A stretch of DNA of 5,511 nucleotides, taken from positions 1 to 5,511 of the forward strand of contig PXDG01000086.1 of the NCBI GenBank assembly GCA_003565105.1. Reading direction: 5' to 3'. Under the pieces are notes generated by a model. It made no database searches. It was not told the DNA's origin and saw only the letters and a program-made list of their open reading frames with translations. Below are positions 1 through 5,252 of this stretch, one piece after another (within the stretch, counting starts at the first letter, position 1; each line of letters opens with the position of its first letter). Both the position numbers and the translations under genes were made by a program. The stretch comes from Parcubacteria group bacterium (GTDB lineage: Bacteria > Patescibacteriota > Minisyncoccia > SW-4-49-11).

Positions 1-1
1 A

Positions 2-550
2 TATCCAGGAGGAATAACCAATACCTACCAAGAAGTATGTATTAATGGAGAACCAGCAGGAGAATGTGTAGATTTAGACGGAGCATTAGTTCCCAACTAT
101 CTCGCTCGCATACCTGCAGATCCCAATGGAGGAGGCTATCAAGTAGCGATTAACCCAGAGAATGAAAGAATAAGTCTCCGAGCAGATCAAGGAGAGTTAG
201 GTCAGGATTTGGCTGTTAATTCATTAACAGAAATAGTTTTTGCTACGGGAGAAATAGACGGAAGTTTTGAAGTCGGGAGTGGGTTCGATGATGTGGTTTG
301 GACAACAAGTGTTCAAAGTGATGGGAAGATCATAGTAGGAGGTGACTTTACTAGCTATCAGGGAGAATCAGCAAATGGAATAATAAGACTAAATGGTGAT
401 GGAAGTAGGGATAGTAGCTTTAATATAGGAAGTGGGTTCAATAGTTGGGTTACTGCTATAAGTATCCAAAGTGATGGGAAGTTGCTCGTTGGAGGTTTCT
501 TTATAAATTATAATAATAATCCTGCTAGTTATCTAATTCGACTACAGTAA
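2..550 (+). CDS. Pilin-like protein with C-terminal delta-60 repeats (5' end outside window)
   Basis: The frame is open from base 2, giving 182 visible residues; an internal TTG at 209 is not a credible start because the protein similarity continues upstream of it. Residues 1-62 resemble the C-terminal half of a type IV pilin or type II secretion pseudopilin head: a YPGG opening, two cysteines (13 and 22) that could form a disulfide, then LVPNYLARIPADP (29-41) and a GGYQVAIN strand, the 'yl..iP.DP...Y' pattern of G-type pseudopilins. A linker with ELGQDLAVN (65-73) leads into two delta-60 repeats (86-136 and 137-182), each with D..F, a QSDGK turn, VGG and an (I)IRL strand. Delta-60 repeats are known from beta-propeller-like surface proteins. 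The N-terminal prepilin signal and hydrophobic helix would lie upstream and are not visible, so pilin membership is inferred from the head only. The likely role is an extracellular, pilus-linked display or adhesion subunit. The delta-60 assignment is firm; the pilin assignment is moderate. Confidence 0.75.
   Translation, partial: YPGGITNTYQEVCINGEPAGECVDLDGALVPNYLARIPADPNGGGYQVAINPENERISLRADQGELGQDLAVNSLTEIVFATGEIDGSFEVGSGFDDVVWTTSVQSDGKIIVGGDFTSYQGESANGIIRLNGDGSRDSSFNIGSGFNSWVTAISIQSDGKLLVGGFFINYNNNPASYLIRLQ
257..547 (+). repeat. Two tandem delta-60 repeats within the pilin-like gene
   Basis: Unit 1 (257-409) and unit 2 (410-547) encode 51 and 46 residues with the same landmarks: D-x-SF, VGSGF or IGSGF, V-x-(T/A), QSDGK, (I/L)(I/L)VGG and IRL. 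They also share DNA, for example CAAAGTGATGGGAAG in both and AGTGGGTTC at matching places, which points to duplication of a unit rather than convergence. The array stops immediately after the second IRL strand. Confidence 0.8.
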
Positions 551-615
551 TAAGACTAGATATTTATCTAAACAGTAGGTTTAAATTGATTTAATCAATA
601 AATATCCTCTTAGTT

Positions 616-656
616 AAAAAGGTTTCGCAGAGTATTCATTTCTGGAAACCTTTTTT
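616..656 (+). terminator. Intrinsic terminator after the pilin/delta-60 gene
   Basis: AAAAAGGTTTC (616-626) pairs with GAAACCTTTTT (645-655), an 11-bp perfect stem. After a bulged G at 627, CAGA (628-631) also pairs with TCTG (641-644), leaving a 9-base loop. The + strand has T6 at 651-656. On the minus strand the stem ends in T5, so it could also act on read-through from cysS. It lies 65 bases past the + strand stop codon. Confidence 0.85.
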
Positions 657-706
657 GATATACTGTTGTTTGGTCTTCATCTGTGCAATATATAGCATCA
701 TTATAC

Positions 707-742
707 AATACCCAACTAGCGGAAGAGCTGGAGTTGGGTATT
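707..742 (-). terminator. Hairpin downstream of cysS, possible terminator or transcript end
   Basis: AATACCCAACT (707-717) pairs perfectly with AGTTGGGTATT (732-742). An inner AGC/GCT pair (718-720 with 727-729) extends it past two unpaired bases. It lies 25 bases beyond the cysS stop. Neither strand has a proper T tract right after the stem, so it may be a weak terminator or an mRNA 3'-end stabilising hairpin rather than a classical intrinsic terminator. The stem is certain; the role is inferred. Confidence 0.5.
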
Positions 743-755
743 CCCAAAGTATTTC

Positions 756-775
756 ATAGATAAAGCTTTATCTAT
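756..775. repeat. 20-bp perfect palindrome over the cysS stop codon
   Basis: ATAGATAAAGCTTTATCTAT reads the same on both strands and contains the cysS TAA stop (768-770). On the + strand it is followed by a short T run. As RNA it could form an 8-bp AT-rich stem with a 4-base loop; as DNA it could bind a dimeric protein. No function is established. Confidence 0.6.
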
Positions 776-2204
776 TTTTGGAAATCAATTGTCCTTCAGA
801 AGTGTCTTTGACGGTATATCCGTGATCAGCAATAGCATCACGAAGTTGATCTGAAGTAGCGAAATCCTTCTTATCACGTGCTTTTTGTCTTTCCGTGAGA
901 AGTATCGTTACTTCAGGAGTGATAGATTCGGTATGAGAGCTCTCTTTTCTCGGATCTGGTACAAGATTAAGTCCGAGGATTCGATCGGTCCAAATCAGGG
1001 TTTTGAGGATGTGTCGGCGAGGGATGGGGGAATCTGCATCAATCATAGTATGGATATTCTTTATCAGGGAGAATACCTCAGCGAGGGCTTGAGGTGTATC
1101 CAGGTCATTGTTGAGTTTGAGTCGGAATTGTTTACGAAACTTTTTTAATAGCAACGAAATCTCGGCATTCTTTTGGTGTGGTTGTACTGATACTCTCGTA
1201 ACAAAATCATTCAGGCGGGTTAGACTTTTCTGAGCTTGATCCATAGCGGTCCAAGAAAAGTCAGTATCAGATCGGTAATGTGCCATTAGCATAAGTAACC
1301 GAAAAGCAAGGGGATTGTAGCCTTTGTTGATAATATCATCCAAGATATAGGTTGTCCCAGCTGACTTAGACATCTTCTTCTTATCAACGGTGAGATGATA
1401 TCCGTGAAGCCAATAGTTAGCCATATCGACTTCTCGATCGGCTTTGAATTGCGCAATTTCGTTAGTGTGATGGATGGAGATATGTTCTTTGCCTCCTGTG
1501 TGAATATCGAAGGGTGCGTGGAGTAATGTGTCTGACATTACCACACACTCTGAATGCCACCCAGGAAATCCAACTCCCCAAGGGCTATCCCACTCTTGTT
1601 GTCGTTGACCTGGCTCTGGTGAGAACTTCCAGAGAGCAAAGTCGGTAGGAGCTTTTTTTTCTCCGATAGATACTCGGCTACCTGCGTCAAGGCCTTCTAC
1701 GTTAATGTTGGCAAAGTCCCCATATTCTGGGAATTTGGCACTATCAAAGTAGACCCCATCTTTGATAATGTAGGTAAAGCCTTTTTTTTCGAGTCGTTTG
1801 ATGAGGTTGATTTGCTCCTTAATATAGTCCGTTGCTTTGGGGTAATGATTATCGGGTAGGACGTTGAGTTTAGCTAAATCTTCTTTCCAAAGGGTGGTGA
1901 AAGTCTGAGCGATTTCTTGGGCAGAGGTGTTATTGGCTGAGGCTCCTGTTTCCATCTTGTCTTCTCCATCATCAGCATCACTGACAAGATGGCCTACGTC
2001 AGTAATATTCGTCACGGAATAGGTGCTATATCCATTGAATCGCAGTGTTCGGCGTAAGATATCATCAAAGATACCCTTCCGCATATTTCCAATGTGTTGT
2101 CGTGAATAAACCGTGGGGCCACAGGAATATATTGAGGCTCGTTTAGGTTGGATAGGTTTGAATTTTTCTACTGATCTGCTGGTTGTATTATACAGTTTGA
2201 GCAT
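768..2204 (-). CDS. cysS: Cysteinyl-tRNA synthetase
   Basis: A class I aminoacyl-tRNA synthetase of 478 residues that charges tRNA-Cys with cysteine in the cytoplasm, using ATP; full length for the family (E. coli has 461). The catalytic core opens with the typical MLKLYNT start and CGPTVY (28-33), followed by the HIGN version of the HIGH motif (37-40). Zinc ligands expected for the family are C28, C220 (in PGWHSEC), H245 and E249. The KMSKS loop is at 277-281 and is intact. A helical DALR-type region follows, and the C-terminal end (about 437-478) carries ARDKKDFATSDQLRD and GYTVKDTSEG, typical of the CysRS C-terminus. The usually strict GG-x-DL-x-FPHHENE segment reads GGKEHISIHHTNE, a divergent form. 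The ATG start at 2204 matches the family N-terminus; no Shine-Dalgarno is visible. It begins 9 bases after the VanW-family stop, so it is probably co-transcribed and perhaps translationally coupled. No in-frame defect is seen. Confidence 0.97.
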   Translation of the reverse strand: MLKLYNTTSRSVEKFKPIQPKRASIYSCGPTVYSRQHIGNMRKGIFDDILRRTLRFNGYSTYSVTNITDVGHLVSDADDGEDKMETGASANNTSAQEIAQTFTTLWKEDLAKLNVLPDNHYPKATDYIKEQINLIKRLEKKGFTYIIKDGVYFDSAKFPEYGDFANINVEGLDAGSRVSIGEKKAPTDFALWKFSPEPGQRQQEWDSPWGVGFPGWHSECVVMSDTLLHAPFDIHTGGKEHISIHHTNEIAQFKADREVDMANYWLHGYHLTVDKKKMSKSAGTTYILDDIINKGYNPLAFRLLMLMAHYRSDTDFSWTAMDQAQKSLTRLNDFVTRVSVQPHQKNAEISLLLKKFRKQFRLKLNNDLDTPQALAEVFSLIKNIHTMIDADSPIPRRHILKTLIWTDRILGLNLVPDPRKESSHTESITPEVTILLTERQKARDKKDFATSDQLRDAIADHGYTVKDTSEGQLISKNR

Positions 2205-2213
2205 ATAAGTTCT

Positions 2214-3848
2214 TTATTCAAGAGGATTAGCAGTTACTTTGTTTGGTGGACGATAGTTAGAATAGAAAGCATTGGTGTCTATGAGTTCACCATCTTTGTA
2301 GAGTTCTCGTTTGACGACTGTTCTCATTGAACCATCTGGACTTGATTGCAGTATGGTTGGGCCAATCACTTTCGTTTCGATAGATGGTTTTGTCCCATAT
2401 ATTTCATAGGTGAGGACGGTTCCTTCAATGCGATGTTGGAGAAGAATATGATGATCGGTAGTGTTTTTGAATCGAAGGTCTGGTTTCGGCGTATAAATTG
2501 TCGCATCTAGCCCTGGAGTGCCATAATAACTGACTACATAAGAGTGTGCGTGTCGTTCGGTAATATCGAGGCTGGAATTTAGAGCAGCTCTAAAGATGGT
2601 ACTCGAGACCTGACAAATACCTCCTCCATATTCAGGAATAGTTCTATTTCCTTTGATAACGAGTTCAGGCAGATACCCTGTGGCTGCATTGACTGGTCCC
2701 ATTTTTGAGACAAAAGAAAATTCTTCGCCAGGAGCAAGGACAGTACCTGACATACGGTCGGCATTTACATTAATATTATGAACTCTATTCGCTGGAGATC
2801 CTCGAAAGTCAGATGTTCCAGAAGCTATACGTTCTTTGATACCAAGTTCATCGAGGGTTTCTTCATAGATAGTAGGGTTCGTTTTGGAAACAAAGAGATC
2901 AGTGGTGTCTCTTTCTGCAAGGATATCTTGTTGAATCCTTCTTTTTGATTCGTTTTTCATAAGAGCTAGTCCAGTCTGACTAGAACTGGTTACTTGCAAA
3001 GTGTTGTTGTCCGTATCAAATCGTATTTGGGCATTTTCAGGTTCTTGATTGACTTCAGTTTCAATACTTTCTAAAAATGCTATAATTTTTTCATCTGATA
3101 AGGCAACAGTGTCTTTTTCTATAAAAATCCAGTCGAGAACTTCCTGCGCTCCGATAGTCCATTGTTCTTCAAAATGCACTATTGTATGGTCGGTAGCTAT
3201 AGTTTGAATTTGCGGCAGTAAAGCAGTCAAAGATGCTTTCGTAACATCAGGGTTTTTTTCAAGGGTAGGAACTTGAATTAAGGTTTCTGATGTAGCAATA
3301 TTTTTTACGAGAAGGTGAGGTATTGTATCGAAGTCTATACTTTGGCCAGTAATTTCAGGAATAATGGTGACCCCATCTTCTTGGTAGGTGAGTTCTGCAC
3401 TTTGTGCTACGGGAAGAGTTTCTCGTATTTCTGTTGGGAAATTTGCTTCAAATAGTTTTTGATCTATAGTGTAGGCCCAGTCTATGGTGTAGGGAGTGAG
3501 GAGAGCCCAGGGGAGTCCTACAATATGATGGTCTCGTTTTGCTCGAAAACTTTCTATGAGAGTTTGATCAGGATTCAGAGTAATTCCAAGGTCGTGAAGT
3601 GTGGATTCGATCTCTATATCTTGATAGGAGAGAGTAAATGATTTTACGTTGAGAGATTCTGCATTTTGTTCAAGTTTTTCTAAGGCCTCCCGAAGTGACT
3701 TTTCTCCAAGATCAATTTCTCCTGCGAATACTCTTGGATAGACTCTGTGTTGGTATCTCCAGGAAATTCCTGCAACGCTCACGCCCAAGACAAAAATAAG
3801 GGCTGCTACGGGGATGCCTAATCGATGAAGGTATTGCTCTCGGATCAT
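2214..3848 (-). CDS. VanW-family protein with putative peptidoglycan-binding domains, membrane anchored
   Basis: A protein of 544 residues. Residues 12-29 form one hydrophobic segment after a short basic N-terminus, so it is probably a single-pass membrane protein or uncleaved-signal anchored protein with the bulk outside the cytoplasm. Two stretches resemble PG_binding_4-type modules: about 45-190 (with DLGITLNPDQTL at 86-97 and ITGQSIDFD at 166-174) and about 205-320 (with QTGLAL at 291-296). The VanW domain occupies about 336-480; its hallmark GGGICQVSST is at 408-417 with the conserved Cys412, followed by ERHAHSY (431-437) and PDLRFKN (456-462). The tail (485-535) has a strand-rich YKDGELIDTNAFYSNY segment usual after VanW. 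VanW was named from vancomycin-resistance operons, but its biochemical activity is not established; a vancomycin role should not be assumed here. The gene is sandwiched between an ion-transport-type membrane protein gene and cysS. A possible promoter lies just upstream and no Shine-Dalgarno is visible. Confidence 0.92.
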   Translation of the reverse strand: MIREQYLHRLGIPVAALIFVLGVSVAGISWRYQHRVYPRVFAGEIDLGEKSLREALEKLEQNAESLNVKSFTLSYQDIEIESTLHDLGITLNPDQTLIESFRAKRDHHIVGLPWALLTPYTIDWAYTIDQKLFEANFPTEIRETLPVAQSAELTYQEDGVTIIPEITGQSIDFDTIPHLLVKNIATSETLIQVPTLEKNPDVTKASLTALLPQIQTIATDHTIVHFEEQWTIGAQEVLDWIFIEKDTVALSDEKIIAFLESIETEVNQEPENAQIRFDTDNNTLQVTSSSQTGLALMKNESKRRIQQDILAERDTTDLFVSKTNPTIYEETLDELGIKERIASGTSDFRGSPANRVHNINVNADRMSGTVLAPGEEFSFVSKMGPVNAATGYLPELVIKGNRTIPEYGGGICQVSSTIFRAALNSSLDITERHAHSYVVSYYGTPGLDATIYTPKPDLRFKNTTDHHILLQHRIEGTVLTYEIYGTKPSIETKVIGPTILQSSPDGSMRTVVKRELYKDGELIDTNAFYSNYRPPNKVTANPLE

Positions 3849-3872
3849 AAATAAAAGGGTTAAGCTCTTTTT

Positions 3873-3881
3873 ATTGTATCA
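3873..3881 (-). promoter_or_regulatory. Possible extended -10 promoter for the VanW-family gene
   Basis: On the minus strand the gap between the CNNM/CBS gene and the VanW gene contains TGATACAAT, an extended -10 (TG-n-TACAAT). No good -35 is found at 17 bases (CTCCCT there). Transcription would start near 3866, giving a leader of about 18 bases. The same nine bases occur at the promoter of the upstream gene, which supports the reading. Confidence 0.4.
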
Positions 3882-3893
3882 TAGATTTTTAAT

Positions 3894-4907
3894 TTAGGGA
3901 GAAGGGACTACACTTTCTCTCATATCGACTACTTCGTCGGTTTCATCGACAATTTCTCCTACGAGTTCTTCTAGGGCATCTTCTAGGGTGACGAGTCCAC
4001 TGGTTCCTCCAAATTCATCTTGAGCTACAGCCATATGAATGCGGCGTTTTTGGAAGATGACTAATAGTGTGTCTACACGAGTATCTTCTTTGAGAGTAAT
4101 AATTTCGTGCATAATATCTGTTGGTTTTTTATCTGTGTTGTGTTGGGATAATTCTGCTAATGCTTGTCTTAGAAGTACAAATCCAAGAATAGTATCGTAA
4201 TCATCATCATACACGGGGAGTCGACTATGGTTGGTTTGAAGAATCTCTTCTGCTTGTTCTCCAAGGGTCTTGTTGGCATCTAATGCGCTAATATTTACCC
4301 GTGGTGTCATAATGTCTCGAGCGGTTTTGTCGTTTAATCGAAAGACATTGTTAATCATCATCTGTTCGTCTTTTTCGATTGATTGATTTCGAAATCCTTG
4401 GTCTACCATAGATCGTATTTCTTCTTCAGAAATAAAGATCGGAGTTCTTTCTCCAAAGATCATTGTATTAATGGAGTCTGCAAACCAGAGTATTGGAGCA
4501 AAAGCTTGTGTTATTAAGGGGAGGACTGGGGCAATCATCAAACCATATTTCAGGGCATTTCTTTCTCCATAGCTTTTTGGAATAATTTCCCCAAACAAAA
4601 TAACCAGTATGGTTAAGGTGACGGAAAAAATACCAATATACAGTTCGTTTCCTTGGAAGGCGAGTGCTGCCAAGACTCCAACATAAATGGTTCCTATAAT
4701 ATTGAAGATATTATTCAGAATCACAATAGCTCCTATACTTGAGGAAATGTTATTTTTTGCTTTTAAAAGAATGTCTGCTCGGGGATCTCCTTCTTTTTGT
4801 TTCAGCGTGATACGGTTTTTGGAAGCAGAGAATAATGCTGCTTCTGTACTACTACAAAATGCTGATCCTAATAGCAGGATGAAGGTAAAAGTGATGAGTG
4901 ATGACAT
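3894..4907 (-). CDS. CNNM (DUF21) transmembrane protein with CBS pair, CorC/HlyC-like, short form
   Basis: A protein of 337 residues. Residues 1-150 form the CNNM/DUF21 membrane domain, with hydrophobic segments at about 3-23, 60-83, 92-112 and 127-150. Family signatures visible are FCSSTEAALFSASKNRI (17-33), NNIFNI (65-70) and GEIIPKSYGERNA (106-118). Residues about 190-320 hold two CBS domains: DIMTPRVNISALD (198-210), SRLPVYDDDYDTILGFV (238-254), then HMAVAQDEFGGTSGLVTLEDALEELVGEIVDE, whose start is at 291. CBS pairs usually bind adenine nucleotides, and CorC/CNNM relatives are implicated in magnesium (or cobalt) efflux or homeostasis. The protein ends about 17 residues after GEIVDE, so the C-terminal CorC_HlyC domain of full-length relatives (about 420-440 residues) is missing; this is a clean end, not a frameshift. 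The 'hemolysin' name sometimes given to the family is not supported by anything here. It is the first gene of the minus-strand cluster. Confidence 0.93.
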   Translation of the reverse strand: MSSLITFTFILLLGSAFCSSTEAALFSASKNRITLKQKEGDPRADILLKAKNNISSSIGAIVILNNIFNIIGTIYVGVLAALAFQGNELYIGIFSVTLTILVILFGEIIPKSYGERNALKYGLMIAPVLPLITQAFAPILWFADSINTMIFGERTPIFISEEEIRSMVDQGFRNQSIEKDEQMMINNVFRLNDKTARDIMTPRVNISALDANKTLGEQAEEILQTNHSRLPVYDDDYDTILGFVLLRQALAELSQHNTDKKPTDIMHEIITLKEDTRVDTLLVIFQKRRIHMAVAQDEFGGTSGLVTLEDALEELVGEIVDETDEVVDMRESVVPSP

Positions 4908-4909
4908 AA

Positions 4910-4924
4910 TTGGGGATATCCCAA
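4910..4924. other. Small palindrome between promoter and start of the CNNM/CBS gene
   Basis: GGGATATCCC (4913-4922), flanked so that TTGGGATATCCCCAA is read on the minus strand, sits 3 bases before the ATG, exactly where a Shine-Dalgarno would be. It could form a tiny hairpin in the leader or be a short operator. Ten palindromic bases can arise by chance, so this is only noted. Confidence 0.35.
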
Positions 4925-4947
4925 ATAAACCTATTTATATAATCTAA

Positions 4948-4976
4948 ATTGTATCACAAGTACATTGAATTGTCTA
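4948..4976 (-). promoter_or_regulatory. Promoter for the CNNM/CBS - VanW - cysS cluster
   Basis: On the minus strand TAGACA (4971-4976, five of six matches to TTGACA) is followed after exactly 17 bases by TACAAT (4948-4953), itself preceded by TG at the extended -10 position. Transcription would start near 4941, giving a leader of about 34 bases before the ATG at 4907. This is the best sigma-70-type promoter seen in the window and would drive the three downstream minus-strand genes. Confidence 0.7.
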
Positions 4977-5201
4977 TGTTTGGTATGATATGAGTTCATC
5001 GTAGACATTGTGTCCCTCTCCCTCCATCGTCCTGGGAGGGGAAAAACAAACAAAGAAGGATAATTTACACAACGTTCTGTACTAGGTTAAGAAAAGGGAA
5101 CATTTCTTTTTGAGTAATGTATTTAGACTCAAGTAGACTCTATTACACAGCTTTTTTGTCTACATTGATTCGCATCTTATTTATAGTTAAATATTTAAGG
5201 T
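4977..5201. other. Non-coding stretch upstream of the cluster promoter
   Basis: No convincing gene, tRNA or rRNA is seen. It holds a GC-rich hairpin (5015-5041), several copies of a GTAGAC element (5001-5006, 5133-5138, and inverted at 5158-5163), a TAGACTC direct repeat (5124-5130 and 5134-5140), and an AT-only palindrome TTAAATATTTAA (5187-5198). The 5133-5138 and 5158-5163 copies can pair as a 6-bp stem around a T6-containing loop. It could be regulatory DNA or a small RNA, but nothing proves either. Confidence 0.4.
5015..5041. repeat. GC-rich intergenic hairpin
   Basis: CCTCTCCC (5015-5022) pairs with GGGAGGGG (5034-5041) with one T-G wobble on the + strand, leaving an 11-base loop; a shifted CCCTCC/GGAGGG pairing competes with it. 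There is no T tract on either side, so it is not a canonical terminator. Its composition stands out sharply from the AT-rich surroundings and is of the kind seen in dispersed intergenic hairpin repeats; copy number in the genome cannot be seen here. Confidence 0.45.
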
Positions 5202-5245
5202 AAAAGAAAAGAGTTTGTAGATAGTTTTTAATCCCTACAAACTCT
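5202..5245 (-). terminator. Intrinsic terminator of the Ig-like protein gene
   Basis: On the minus strand GAGTTTGTAG (5244-5235) pairs perfectly with CTACAAACTC (5220-5211) around a 14-base loop, extended by an A-T pair at 5210/5245. It is followed by TTTTCTTTT (5210-5202). It begins 8 bases past the stop codon of the gene ending at 5253. Confidence 0.88.
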
Positions 5246-5252
5246 GTATTGG

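Noticed and set aside
885..1148. An 87-codon open frame on the + strand inside cysS
   Set aside because: It lies entirely antisense to a well-supported cysS region, its product resembles no known domain, and it has no start signals.
2579..2764. A 61-codon minus-strand frame within the VanW-family gene
   Set aside because: It overlaps the VanW hallmark region in another frame, where the protein signature is clear.
3459..3641. A 60-codon + strand frame antisense to the VanW-family gene
   Set aside because: No domain-like features; explained as a shadow of the coding strand.
2214..3848. Vancomycin-resistance locus
   Set aside because: No vanHAX-type ligase, dehydrogenase or dipeptidase, nor a two-component system, is present; VanW-family proteins are common outside resistance operons.
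4687..4947. An 86-codon + strand frame antisense to the CNNM/CBS gene, hydrophobic in places
   Set aside because: Hydrophobicity mirrors the opposite-strand membrane domain; there is no supporting start signal and it runs through the minus-strand promoter.
4931..5008. A 25-codon minus-strand frame (MSTMNSYHTKHRQ...) preceded by a purine-rich GGAGGGAGAGGG run, ending just before the CNNM/CBS gene
   Set aside because: The purine run is explained as an arm of the GC-rich hairpin, the frame covers the predicted promoter, and neighbouring genes do not use Shine-Dalgarno sequences. A chance frame is more likely, though a leader peptide is not excluded.
5089..5111. AAGAAA/TTTCTT stem followed by T residues on the + strand
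   Set aside because: Only six mostly A-T pairs, and no + strand gene precedes it; too weak to call a terminator.
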